This document shows, piece after piece, positions 8,015 through 15,786 of a stretch of 26,549 nt of DNA. A model generated the notes under the pieces. The model was not told the origin of the DNA, did no database searches, and worked only from the letters and a program-made list of their open reading frames with translations. How positions within the stretch are numbered: the first letter of the stretch is position 1; every line of letters begins with the position of its first letter. Source of the stretch: Alphaproteobacteria bacterium CG11_big_fil_rev_8_21_14_0_20_44_7. Lineage in GTDB: Bacteria; Pseudomonadota; Alphaproteobacteria; Rickettsiales; 21-14-0-20-44-7. The stretch lies in assembly GCA_002787615.1 (NCBI GenBank), contig PCXJ01000095.1, forward strand, positions 1-26,549, in the 5' to 3' direction. Made by a program: the position numbers and the translations under genes.

Positions 8015-8323
8015 ATGACGGGCACAATAAACAGATATGATAACCAAGTTAAAGCACCCGACGAGTTTGAAGTTTGGCAAAAAAATGTTGGTACATGGGT
8101 TGCACGTGAAAATGCAAGAGCTACTGAATTTGAGAAAGCGGGCGACTATGATGGCGCTGCCTTAGCGCGTGCTTCCGCCAAAGGTCTTGAACACAAATGG
8201 CGGGATATGCAAGATGCAGTAGGAACTCGCGCTGATACATTGAGAGAAAATGTGCAAAATCGTCCTGAGAAACCAACGGGTGGTTTTAGCCGAGCCGAGC
8301 GTGAGTTTCTGGCTAGCCGTTAA
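8015..8323 (+). CDS. Small hydrophilic protein of unknown function
   Basis: The protein has 102 residues and no signal peptide or membrane segment. It is rich in charged residues and alanine, and the middle (about residues 25-85) is probably helical, with an EKAGDYDGAALARASAKGLEHKW stretch that looks like a short coiled helix pair. The TTG at 8003 would add four residues. I chose the ATG at 8015 because the GGAG at 8005-8008 is then at ideal distance and overlaps the alternative start. It has a strong promoter and its own transcription unit, and so is probably well expressed. I do not recognise the family. A stress-related or nucleoid-associated role would be guesswork. Confidence 0.6.
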   Translation: MTGTINRYDNQVKAPDEFEVWQKNVGTWVARENARATEFEKAGDYDGAALARASAKGLEHKWRDMQDAVGTRADTLRENVQNRPEKPTGGFSRAEREFLASR

Positions 8324-8376
8324 TTCATCTATTATACTAATTTCAGTTTTATAGCGAGGATTCCAATTTTCCCCAA

Positions 8377-8396
8377 CGTCATTTCGGCGTATGACG
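8377..8396 (+). repeat. Short inverted repeat after orf102
   Basis: CGTCAT (8377-8382) and ATGACG (8391-8396) flank an eight-base loop. It resembles a degenerate REP-like hairpin but not the 84-97 bp element elsewhere in the window. It lies between convergent orf102 and the small ORF after ppdK. There is no T-run, so a terminator role is uncertain. Confidence 0.25.
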
Positions 8397-8431
8397 AAAT
8401 CCATCACGCATCCAGTAAATAATGAATCTGC

Positions 8432-8608
8432 TTAATCACCGAACACAATGCCGCTTTTATCAGCTTTGACTTCTTTGGCGATTCTTCTGGCTATCTCAAC
8501 ACCTCTCCATGAGTGCCTCAACCCATATTCCATGTCCAAATCATGAATTTGCCTCAATAAGAGCTCTTGTCTCCATTGGGAGTTTTCTTGTTGTCCTTCA
8601 ATCATCAT
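8432..8608 (-). CDS. Tiny ORF directly downstream of ppdK, unknown function
   Basis: A 58-residue reading frame whose ATG lies two bases after the ppdK stop (TAG-TT-ATGATG), suggesting translational coupling. The product is hydrophilic and probably helical (ELLLRQIHDLDMEYGLRHSW, then EIARRIAKEVKADKSG). All six arginine codons are AGA or AGG, unlike the CGN preference of its neighbours, which hints at a foreign origin or weak selection. A longer open frame reaches back into ppdK to 8728, but that part reads the opposite-phase shadow of ppdK and is discarded. No family is recognised, and it may not be expressed. Confidence 0.4.
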   Translation of the reverse strand: MMIEGQQENSQWRQELLLRQIHDLDMEYGLRHSWRGVEIARRIAKEVKADKSGIVFGD

Positions 8609-8610
8609 AA

Positions 8611-11265
8611 CTAAGCCGCTTTTAACTTCCCTTGTTTTTCCGCCAATGCGGCCTGCGCTGCGGCAAGGCGGGCAATCGGCACGCGATATGGCGAGCAGGA
8701 AACATAATCCAACCCGATTTTTTGACAAAATGCGATTGATTGCGGGTTTCCGCCATGTTCACCACAAATCCCCAGCTTAATTTCCGGACGAGTAGCGCGG
8801 CCACGTTCGCTGGCAATTTCCACCAATTCACCAACGCCATCTTGGTCAAGCACGGCAAATGGGTCATGCTCAACAATGCCCTTAGCTTTATAATCATCAA
8901 TAAATCCGGCGGAGTCATCACGGCTGAGGCCGAATGTGGTTTGGGTTAAATCATTCGTGCCAAAGCTGAAGAATTCAGCAGTTTCGGCGATTTCTCCGGC
9001 ACGCAATGCGGCGCGTGGCAGCTCAATCATCGTACCGAGCAGATATTCAACGCCCTGCCCAACTTCTGCATGCGCTTTTTCGATTACTGCTTTTAGGATG
9101 TCTAACTCTTTGCGGCCAAAGACAAGCGGAATCATAATCTCAGGTTTTGCTCCGGTTTCTGCTGCGGCTTCAAAAATCGCTTTTGCTTGCATTTCATAAA
9201 TTTCAGGATAGGTAATTCCCAAGCGGCAACCGCGATGACCAAGCATCGGATTTGATTCCTTGAGTGCATTTGCGCGTGATTTCACTTTTTCCACACTTAA
9301 TCCCGCAGCTTCTGCAACTTCTGCCATTTCTTCCTCACTATGTGGCAAAAACTCGTGCAATGGCGGGTCTAGCAGGCGGATAGTTACGGGAAAATCTCCC
9401 ATAATTTTGAATATATCTACAAAATCCTGCTTTTGCATTGGTTGGAGTTTAGCAAGTGCGGTGCGTCTGCCTTTTTCGGTTTCTGCTAAAATCATTTCAC
9501 GCATAGAAATAATCCGCTCAGCGTCAAAGAACATATGCTCGGTGCGGCATAGGCCAATTCCTTCTGCGCCAAATTTGCGGGCAGTTTCGGCATCTAGTGG
9601 GGTTTCTGCATTTGTACGGATTTTCAGACTGCGCGCTTCGTCCGCCCAGTCCATAATTTTTGCAAAATCGCCGGAAAGATTCGGTTGAATTGTTGGGATT
9701 TCTCCCAGCATCACTTCGCCGGTAGAGCCGTTAATCGTGATGATATCGCCCTGCTTAATTTCTTGCGCGCCAACCATGAAGCTCTTTTTCTTATAATCAA
9801 TTTTCACCATTCCCGCACCGGAAACGCATGGTTTGCCCATTCCGCGCGCAACAACTGCGGCGTGGCTGGTCATCCCACCGCGAGCGGTTAAGATCCCCTG
9901 CGCGGCGTGCATACCGGAGATATCTTCAGGGCTGGTTTCAATGCGCACCAAAATAACTTTTTTATTAATCTGCGCGGCATTTTCCGCATCTTCTGCCGTG
10001 AATACTACTTCGCCACTAGCCGCACCAGGTGATGCCGGCAACCCTTTAGCGATGATATTTCTCTCCGCTTTCGGGTCAAGCGATGGGTGCAAAAGCTGGT
10101 CAAGACTTTGCGGGTCTATGCGGCAAAGCGCCTCATCTTTGGTAATCAGCCCTTCATCAACCATATCTACGGAAATTTTGATAGCCGCTGCCGCCGTACG
10201 TTTTCCGCTTCTGGTTTGCAACATCCATAATTTATGGTTTTGCACAGTGAATTCAATATCCTGCATATCGCGATAATGGCCTTCCAGCTTTTTGTAAACA
10301 TCAACAAGCTGTTGGTAAACTTGTGGCATAACCTCTTCCATTGCAGGCAAATCCGAGCCGCTTTCTTGCTTAGCGCGAATTGTGATGGATTGCGGAGTGC
10401 GAATTCCGGCAACAACATCCTCGCCTTGGGCATTAACCAGATATTCTCCATAAAATTCTTTGGCACCGGTGGACGGATTGCGGGTAAAAGCAACTCCGGT
10501 TGCGCTAGTATCGCCCATATTGCCGAATACCATTGATTGGATATTAACCGCAGTTCCCCAACCATCTGAAATTTCGTGGATTTTACGGTAGCTGATGGCG
10601 CGGTTTGACATCCATGAATTGAACACGGCTGCAATTCCACCCCAAAGCTGCTCATAAGGATCAACAGGGAAAGGTTTGCCCAATTCTTCTTCAACCTTTG
10701 CTTTAAATTCTTTCGTTAACCGCTTGAGATGACTAACATCTAATTCAGTATCCAATTCAACGCCTGCATCCTGCTTGATGAGGTCAATCATTTCCTCAAA
10801 TAAATAATGCTCAACCCCAAGTACAACATCGGAATACATCTGAATGAACCTGCGGTAGCTATCCCACGCAAAACGCTCATTACCTGATTTTTTTGCTAAG
10901 CCCTCCACGGTTTCATCGTTTAAACCTAGGTTCAGCACCGTATCCATCATCCCCGGCATAGAAACTCGTGCGCCGGAACGAACAGAAACTAAAAGTGGAT
11001 TCTCAGCATCACCTAATTTTGCGCCAATAGTTTTTTCAACTTTTGCAAGCGCCTCGGCAACTTGGTCTTTTAAGCCATTTGGATATTCGCAATTATTTTT
11101 GTAAAACTCCGTGCAAACTTCGGTAGTAATCGTGAATCCGGGAGGCACAGGCAGCGCGAGATTGCACATCTCCGCCAGATTCGCGCCTTTGCCGCCAAGC
11201 TCGTTACGCATTTCTACAGTGCCTTCTGCAGCGCCATCACCAAAACTATAAACGTATTTTTTCAT
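8611..11265 (-). CDS. ppdK: Pyruvate, phosphate dikinase
   Basis: PPDK reversibly interconverts pyruvate, ATP and phosphate with phosphoenolpyruvate, AMP and pyrophosphate, and serves in gluconeogenesis or PPi-linked glycolysis. The 884-aa protein has the N-terminal ATP-grasp region (GGKGANLAEM; RSGARVSMPGMMDTVLNLG). The swivelling phosphohistidine domain has GGMTSHAAVVARGMG, with catalytic His about residue 468. The C-terminal PEP/pyruvate barrel has FGTNDLTQTTFGLSRDD and GICGEHGGNP, with catalytic Cys about residue 834. I chose the ATG at 11265 because family members begin with a (M)..YVYSFGDG segment. Upstream in-frame starts at 11280 and 11331 would add an unusual leader peptide. A small ORF follows immediately. 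Acetate activation by nearby acs and PEP formation by PPDK would suit growth on acetate, although the two genes are not in one operon. Confidence 0.96.
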   Translation of the reverse strand: MKKYVYSFGDGAAEGTVEMRNELGGKGANLAEMCNLALPVPPGFTITTEVCTEFYKNNCEYPNGLKDQVAEALAKVEKTIGAKLGDAENPLLVSVRSGARVSMPGMMDTVLNLGLNDETVEGLAKKSGNERFAWDSYRRFIQMYSDVVLGVEHYLFEEMIDLIKQDAGVELDTELDVSHLKRLTKEFKAKVEEELGKPFPVDPYEQLWGGIAAVFNSWMSNRAISYRKIHEISDGWGTAVNIQSMVFGNMGDTSATGVAFTRNPSTGAKEFYGEYLVNAQGEDVVAGIRTPQSITIRAKQESGSDLPAMEEVMPQVYQQLVDVYKKLEGHYRDMQDIEFTVQNHKLWMLQTRSGKRTAAAAIKISVDMVDEGLITKDEALCRIDPQSLDQLLHPSLDPKAERNIIAKGLPASPGAASGEVVFTAEDAENAAQINKKVILVRIETSPEDISGMHAAQGILTARGGMTSHAAVVARGMGKPCVSGAGMVKIDYKKKSFMVGAQEIKQGDIITINGSTGEVMLGEIPTIQPNLSGDFAKIMDWADEARSLKIRTNAETPLDAETARKFGAEGIGLCRTEHMFFDAERIISMREMILAETEKGRRTALAKLQPMQKQDFVDIFKIMGDFPVTIRLLDPPLHEFLPHSEEEMAEVAEAAGLSVEKVKSRANALKESNPMLGHRGCRLGITYPEIYEMQAKAIFEAAAETGAKPEIMIPLVFGRKELDILKAVIEKAHAEVGQGVEYLLGTMIELPRAALRAGEIAETAEFFSFGTNDLTQTTFGLSRDDSAGFIDDYKAKGIVEHDPFAVLDQDGVGELVEIASERGRATRPEIKLGICGEHGGNPQSIAFCQKIGLDYVSCSPYRVPIARLAAAQAALAEKQGKLKAA

Positions 11266-11292
11266 CGAATGAATTCCCATGAGATTACCGGA

Positions 11293-11321
11293 TGTATATA
11301 TGTGAAAATGTTTTAGGCAAA
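11293..11321 (-). promoter_or_regulatory. Possible ppdK promoter
   Basis: On the minus strand TTTGCC (11321-11316), 17 bases and TATACA (11298-11293) lie 27 bases before the chosen ATG. The -35 match is moderate. Confidence 0.35.
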
Positions 11322-11370
11322 AACCGTACAAAGCGCAAGGGTAAATGCGGCTCGGAAGCGATTTTTTAGG

Positions 11371-11871
11371 TTAGCCTCTGGATTGCGCGGAAGGAGTAGT
11401 ATCTTGTCCGTTTTTCGCGAGCGCTTCATTCACAGCTTCAGCTAATTTGCCGGGTGAACGGACGGAAACTTTATCCAGAAAAGCGTGCGCCAGCCCTTCT
11501 GCGGTTACTTGGCTGCAAACTTCCTCATCAGTGCTGAGCATAATTCTGGTCTGGCCGTTTTCACGCAGTAACCCGCGCCCTTTGGCAATTCGCAGCATTT
11601 CATCGCCGTTCATGCCTGTGCCATCTTTATCCTTCATATTTTGGTCGGTAAGGATTAAACCAATTTCTGTTCCCCTCTCTGCCAGAATTTCCAGCGCCTC
11701 TCTACCATCGGAAGCTTCAATAATCTCAAATTCAAGTGATTTCATATTTATTTTTGCCAGCGCTCTGTTCAAAGGCTCATCATCAACCAGCAAGGCAAGA
11801 GGTTTGCGTCTTGGCGCAGCCATCACCTGCACGGATTGAGAATCGCCCTGACCTGTATAATCATTACTCAT
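11371..11871 (-). CDS. Single-domain response regulator (CheY-like receiver)
   Basis: A 166-aa protein consisting of one receiver domain (about residues 24-153) with a disordered N-terminal tail and a short polar C-terminal tail. The acidic pocket is DDE (30-32), the phospho-acceptor is D76 in LILTDQNM, the switch residue lies in MLSTD (113-114), and the conserved lysine is K134 in FLDKV. No output domain is present, so it probably signals by protein contact, as CheY or SpdR-type single-domain regulators do. An insertion after D76 (KDKDGTGMNGDEML) makes that loop longer than in CheY. No histidine kinase is nearby, so the partner is unknown. Confidence 0.85.
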   Translation of the reverse strand: MSNDYTGQGDSQSVQVMAAPRRKPLALLVDDEPLNRALAKINMKSLEFEIIEASDGREALEILAERGTEIGLILTDQNMKDKDGTGMNGDEMLRIAKGRGLLRENGQTRIMLSTDEEVCSQVTAEGLAHAFLDKVSVRSPGKLAEAVNEALAKNGQDTTPSAQSRG

Positions 11872-11898
11872 AAATCAATAATAAATTAATTGAGTTTA

Positions 11899-11927
11899 AT
11901 AATAGTTAATATTTGCAATAAAATCAA
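11899..11927 (-). promoter_or_regulatory. Predicted promoter of the response regulator gene
   Basis: On the minus strand TTGATT (11927-11922), a 17-base spacer and TATTAT (11904-11899) precede the ATG by 27 bases. The leader would be about 20 bases with no obvious Shine-Dalgarno site. Confidence 0.5.
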
Positions 11928-11958
11928 GCATTTAGTGAATATCAATACACTTATATCT

Positions 11959-12046
11959 GTCATTCCCTGAATTTTCTTGCAAATTCTAGGGGAATCTATC
12001 TTTAAATATGGGTTGCCCTAGAATGCTCACGCATTCAGGCAATGAC
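11959..12046 (+). repeat. Palindromic intergenic element, copy 3
   Basis: An 88-bp copy in the same orientation as copy 2. The outer inverted repeats match. The left hairpin arms are GAATTT/AAATTC and the right arms GAATGC/GCATTC around TCAC. It lies 10 bases beyond the serS stop codon and upstream of the response regulator promoter. Confidence 0.85.
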
Positions 12047-12056
12047 AATAGGAATA

Positions 12057-13271
12057 TCAGATTTTTGGCAAATTCACGCTGCCATCTTCATTCTGATAAT
12101 TCTCTAGAATCGCCACAATTGTGCGTCCAACAGCCAGCCCTGAGCCGTTTAGCGTATGCACGAACTCATTTTTGCCATCTTCGGTTTTATAGCGTGCTTT
12201 CATGCGGCGCGCCTGAAAACTGCCACAATTGGAAATGCTGGAAATCTCACGATAAGCATTTTGCGAAGGCAGCCAAACTTCCAAATCATAGGTTTTTTGT
12301 GCAGAAAATCCGGTATCACCGGCGCATAAGCTCACCACGCGATATGGTAAATTCAATTTTTGCAGAATGTTTTCCGCCTGTGCCAGCATTTTCTCATGCT
12401 GGGCGGCGCTATCTTCCGGCTTGGTAATTGCTACCATTTCCACCTTTGAAAACTCATGCAGGCGAATCATACCTTTTGTATCCTTACCTGCGCTCCCTGC
12501 CTCGGAGCGAAAACATTGCGTGAAAGCGGTGAATTTTTTCGGCAGCTCATCTGCGCTCAAAATTGAGTCACGCACCATGTTGGTCAGCGGCACTTCAGAA
12601 GTGGGAATCAGATAATGCTCGGCGGTGGTTTTGAACAAATCTTCCTCAAATTTTGGCAGATTTCCCGTGCCATATAGCGCCTTATCCCACACTAGATGCG
12701 GGACTCGCAATTCCTCAAATCCGGCATTTATATGCTCATCCAGCATCATATCGGCAAGTTTTCGCTCAAAACGGGCTAATTCGCCACGCAAAGTGACAAA
12801 CCGCGCTCCGGCAAATTTTGCTGTTTGCTCAAAATCCGCCCAACCGAGCTTTTCTGCCAATTCGTCATGCGCTTTTGGCATGAAATCAAATTTTTTAGGC
12901 TCACCCCAACGGCGAATTTCCTGATTATCGTCTTCGCTTTTACCGTCAGGAACGTCAGCAGCCAGTAAGTTCGGGATTCTGCATAATAGATATTCCAACT
13001 GGTCATCAGCATCTTCCAGATCGGCAATTTCCTTTTTGATTTCATCTGCCTTACGCAGCAAATCCGTGGCATCGCCGCCCTGTCCCTTAACTTTACCGAT
13101 ATTTTTGGCAACTTCGTTACGTTTCGCCTGCAAATCCTGCAAATGCGTAACTTTTGCGCGATTTTCTGCGTCCAGATGCAAAATCGCCTCTGATTGTGGC
13201 GCAAGTCCACGCCTAGCCATTCTGGCATCAAATTCTTGCGGATTCTCGCGTATGTATTTTATATCATGCAT
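12057..13271 (-). CDS. serS: Seryl-tRNA synthetase
   Basis: A class II aminoacyl-tRNA synthetase that charges tRNA-Ser and tRNA-Sec in the cytoplasm. The 404-aa protein starts MHDIKYIRENPQEFD, which is typical. It has the long antiparallel coiled-coil arm that grips the tRNA variable loop (about residues 30-100). The catalytic core includes the motif 2 segment FRSEAGSAGKDTKGMIRLHEF and motif 3 LNGSGLAVGRTIVAILENYQ. The length is slightly below the common 420-430. Its ATG overlaps the end of tatC by eight bases, so it is the last gene of the tat transcription unit, a linkage found in many alphaproteobacteria. A palindromic element follows its stop. Confidence 0.97.
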   Translation of the reverse strand: MHDIKYIRENPQEFDARMARRGLAPQSEAILHLDAENRAKVTHLQDLQAKRNEVAKNIGKVKGQGGDATDLLRKADEIKKEIADLEDADDQLEYLLCRIPNLLAADVPDGKSEDDNQEIRRWGEPKKFDFMPKAHDELAEKLGWADFEQTAKFAGARFVTLRGELARFERKLADMMLDEHINAGFEELRVPHLVWDKALYGTGNLPKFEEDLFKTTAEHYLIPTSEVPLTNMVRDSILSADELPKKFTAFTQCFRSEAGSAGKDTKGMIRLHEFSKVEMVAITKPEDSAAQHEKMLAQAENILQKLNLPYRVVSLCAGDTGFSAQKTYDLEVWLPSQNAYREISSISNCGSFQARRMKARYKTEDGKNEFVHTLNGSGLAVGRTIVAILENYQNEDGSVNLPKI

Positions 13272-13998
13272 TTTTTGTTAAAAACCTTGCTCCGATTATG
13301 CTCAATTCATAAAGCGCATATAAGATTACTGCAAGCCCGATTTGGCTGATGATATCAGGCGGGGTTAAAATCGCGGCAGCTATGACAATAATAACAATAG
13401 CAATTCGCCTTTGTTTTTTGAGATAATCAATGCTAATTGCCCCGCTTTTGACTAATAGCATCAATATTATCGGAAGCTGAAACGCCAACCCAAACCCAAT
13501 TATCAAATGCATGACGAGAGAAAGATACTCGCTAACCTTGGCCTCCATTTGGATTGGCAGGCTGTTGCCGCCCAAGCTCTCAAAACTCAGGAAAAATTCC
13601 CACGCAAGCGGCATGATGAAATAATAAACTACCGCCCCGCCCAGAAAAAATAGGATGGGAGCTGCAAGTAAAATTGGAAGCAAGAGTTTGCGCTCTTTTT
13701 TGTATAATCCGGGGGCGAGAAATAGATATAGCTGCCCTCCAATTAATGGAAATGAGAAGAAAAACGCAGCAAACAAGGCAAGCTTGACGTAGGTAAAAAA
13801 TGCTTCGGTTAATCCGGTATATATCATGCGCCGTTCATTATCACCCACCGCTTCCGCCAATGGCTTCACCAAAAAGGAATATATTTCCTCGGCAAAATAA
13901 TAGGAAATTATGAAAGCAGCAAAAAAGAATATGAGTGACTTTACCAAGCGCGCGCGCAGTTCAACCAAATGCTCAAATATAGTGGATTTATTTGCCAT
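13264..13998 (-). CDS. tatC: Sec-independent protein translocase subunit TatC
   Basis: TatC is the polytopic inner-membrane receptor that binds the twin-arginine signal peptide and nucleates the TatABC translocon for folded proteins. The 244-aa protein has six predicted membrane helices. Its N-terminus carries the conserved F.EHLVELRARL (8-17), and a TPPDIISQ motif lies near the end. In the segment FGLAFQLPIILMLL a Gln stands where E. coli has a functionally important Glu; this substitution is common in other alphaproteobacterial TatC proteins, so it need not be a defect. It overlaps serS by eight bases. It is separated from tatB by an unrelated 390-codon gene. Confidence 0.96.
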   Translation of the reverse strand: MANKSTIFEHLVELRARLVKSLIFFFAAFIISYYFAEEIYSFLVKPLAEAVGDNERRMIYTGLTEAFFTYVKLALFAAFFFSFPLIGGQLYLFLAPGLYKKERKLLLPILLAAPILFFLGGAVVYYFIMPLAWEFFLSFESLGGNSLPIQMEAKVSEYLSLVMHLIIGFGLAFQLPIILMLLVKSGAISIDYLKKQRRIAIVIIVIAAAILTPPDIISQIGLAVILYALYELSIIGARFLTKNA

Positions 13999-14077
13999 AA
14001 AAGCCTGTCCGAAGTCTTTTTACAGATATTTTCGCAAATTAGGAAGGATTAATATCCGCAACCTTTGATAACAGCAT

Positions 14078-15250
14078 CTAACGCTCAACCGGAATTGCTT
14101 TTGGCACATCGGCAGGCATCGCGCGTGGGATGATATCTGATGGCTTTATGCTTTCCATAGATAAGCTTACCGATTCTATCGGAGGTTTGTTTACTATAAC
14201 GATACTATTATCCACATCTTTGAATTCCATGCCTTTTTTAGCCATTTTCTGCATAAAATCGCCCAGCATATAATATTCGCTAATTGTAATGTTTTTACCC
14301 TCACCTGTTGTAATTAGCAGGATATCAGGCAAATCCGGCGCTTTTCCCATACTCACAAAAGATGCATTAATCGGCCTATTCTCCTTTGCAGCCTCAACAA
14401 CTTCCTGACGATATCTAATTGGTGGGAAATATAAATCTTCTGTGTCGTGATTTTCATCTATAAAAGCTATTGTGATTTCATTTGGCGTTTTATCATCATA
14501 ATCAGGAATATTATCTGATGAATTATAGCCGAAATTATTGGGGTTTCCCTTGGTAAAATGTGCTAAGCCAAACCACTTAATCACACCTGTTTGCGGCAAA
14601 TCATTCAATAAATCATTATCTGCAAGCAATCTCTTGATAAAAATCTCATTTAACTCCGTATCATCTCCCTTCCTCTCCGCCTCTCTGGCAGCTAGGCGGT
14701 TTTCATCAAAATCACCTGCTTGCATCCTAACTCCGTCCTGCGCGCAAATAATCGCAGTACCCAGCATTGAACGTTCTCTTAATTGACTTTGTATGCTGTC
14801 TACATATAGGAATCTTCCAGCCTCTATCTCATAAAGTATTGTTTCTTCATTCGATAAAGAATTAAAGACCTCTTCCGCAATTTCGTAGGCTTCTCCAATA
14901 TTTCCCAAGAATTCATCCTCGGTGAAAGCAGGTTTTTGCCAAAATCTGGATTGCACCGCGTCTATGATTTTCTGAGTAGGGTTCGGTGGAGCTTCATAAA
15001 CATAGAGATGTGCGCCATAATCACGTGCGAGCAAGCTTGTGGCTCTATTTGTTAATTTGCTAAAATCAACATTATGGTTAGTGTCGGCAAAGTTCCAGTT
15101 ATCAAAATGCTGTCCGGCAATGTGTATGGCGCTATCAAAAGGGCTTTGCTCAAAGCCTTCTACCCGCACAGGGTAATATTCAGTTACACTAAAACCTTCA
15201 GGTGAGAATCTCTTTTCTGTTGTTTCGCCCATAATCTCGGCATCATACAT
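14078..15250 (-). CDS. Unknown 390-residue protein inserted between tatB and tatC
   Basis: A 390-aa, acidic, soluble-looking protein with no signal peptide, membrane helix or twin-arginine motif. The central part has a regular alpha/beta look: LLARDYGAHLYVYEAPP (about 72-88), a helical region, then MLGTAIICAQDGVRMQAGDF and IKWFGLAHFTKG. The pattern of an acidic residue after a hydrophobic strand and a late G.AHF loosely recalls ChaN/TraB/EreA-type folds, but the similarity is too weak to name a function. The last 50 residues are proline- and isoleucine-rich. It is 32 bases after tatB and 79 before tatC on the same strand, so it is probably co-transcribed. An in-frame ATG at 15232 is an alternative start. 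Confidence 0.7.
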   Translation of the reverse strand: MYDAEIMGETTEKRFSPEGFSVTEYYPVRVEGFEQSPFDSAIHIAGQHFDNWNFADTNHNVDFSKLTNRATSLLARDYGAHLYVYEAPPNPTQKIIDAVQSRFWQKPAFTEDEFLGNIGEAYEIAEEVFNSLSNEETILYEIEAGRFLYVDSIQSQLRERSMLGTAIICAQDGVRMQAGDFDENRLAAREAERKGDDTELNEIFIKRLLADNDLLNDLPQTGVIKWFGLAHFTKGNPNNFGYNSSDNIPDYDDKTPNEITIAFIDENHDTEDLYFPPIRYRQEVVEAAKENRPINASFVSMGKAPDLPDILLITTGEGKNITISEYYMLGDFMQKMAKKGMEFKDVDNSIVIVNKPPIESVSLSMESIKPSDIIPRAMPADVPKAIPVER

Positions 15251-15282
15251 AAGTTAATTTTCATTTACAATAATTAATTGAA

Positions 15283-15519
15283 TTATTTCAAATCATTAAT
15301 ATCGTAAGTTTCCTGCAAATTGCCATCCAAATCTTTGATGTATTTCTTCGGAGCTTCTGCCTCTTTTTCAATAGCGCGGCTAAACTCGTTTGCAATGGAT
15401 TTCAACTTCCCGATAATTTGCCCAATATTGCGCAAAACTTTCGGCAATTCATTCGGGCCGATAACAATCAGCGCCGCGATGGCTGCAATTAACAATTCGC
15501 CCCAGCTAATACCAAACAT
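15283..15519 (-). CDS. tatB: Sec-independent protein translocase subunit TatB
   Basis: TatB works with TatC in recognising twin-arginine substrates. The 78-aa protein has one N-terminal membrane helix followed by the conserved hinge GPNELPKVLRNIGQIIGKL and an amphipathic helix. The N-terminus MFGISWGELL is characteristic of TatB rather than TatA. The cytoplasmic tail is much shorter than in E. coli TatB (171 aa), as in some other small alphaproteobacterial versions. Its ATG overlaps the tatA stop by one base (TAATG), indicating coupled translation. Confidence 0.93.
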   Translation of the reverse strand: MFGISWGELLIAAIAALIVIGPNELPKVLRNIGQIIGKLKSIANEFSRAIEKEAEAPKKYIKDLDGNLQETYDINDLK

Positions 15520-15725
15520 TACTTAGACTTTTTTGATGTTTTTGATGCTTTTTTGGGCTTGCTGACTTTTTTAGGAGAAGCGGCGGTTTGCCCTTCGTCC
15601 ATACCTTCCTTAAAGCCCTTAATGCCTTTGCCCATATCTTTCATTACATTAGGTAGCTTTCCCGCCCCGAATACAATTAATACTACCAACAAAATCAGAA
15701 CTACTTGCCAAATTCCAATACTCAT
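15519..15725 (-). CDS. tatA: Sec-independent protein translocase subunit TatA
   Basis: TatA oligomerises to form the pore-like element of the twin-arginine translocon. The 68-aa product has a short membrane helix (MSIGIWQVVLILLVVLIVFG), the FGAGKLP hinge, an amphipathic helix (VMKDMGKGIKGFKEGM) and a lysine-rich tail. A longer frame starts at 15737. I chose the ATG at 15725 because GGGAG lies at good distance in front of it and MSIG.WQ is the standard TatA start. It overlaps tatB by one base and has its own promoter in the gap after the upstream cysteine-rich gene. Confidence 0.93.
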   Translation of the reverse strand: MSIGIWQVVLILLVVLIVFGAGKLPNVMKDMGKGIKGFKEGMDEGQTAASPKKVSKPKKASKTSKKSK

Positions 15726-15752
15726 AACTTCTCCCATTGCTCTTATGCCAAG

Positions 15753-15781
15753 AATATATTCGCTATTATTCTCGATGGCAA
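15753..15781 (-). promoter_or_regulatory. Predicted tat operon promoter
   Basis: On the minus strand TTGCCA (15781-15776), a 17-base spacer and TATATT (15758-15753) lie between the 345-aa gene and tatA. Transcription would start near 15746, about 20 bases before the tatA ATG, and the leader contains GGGAG. This separates the tat genes from the upstream operon. Confidence 0.55.
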
Positions 15782-15786
15782 GATTT

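Noticed and set aside
9833..10276. 147-codon plus-strand open frame, and several others across 8740-10536
   Set aside because: They are antisense shadows of ppdK, whose domains are complete and colinear; the products are Ser/Ala-rich with no family features.
11266..11331. 22-residue N-terminal extension of ppdK
   Set aside because: PPDK proteins begin close to the YVYSFGDG segment and the extension overlaps the likely promoter.
4350..12046. CRISPR array, from three similar repeats
   Set aside because: Copies are kilobases apart, vary in length and orientation, and no regularly spaced short repeats or cas genes occur.
13264..13998. Gln in place of the E. coli TatC Glu as a loss-of-function change
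   Set aside because: The same substitution is usual in alphaproteobacterial TatC, and all other conserved segments are intact.
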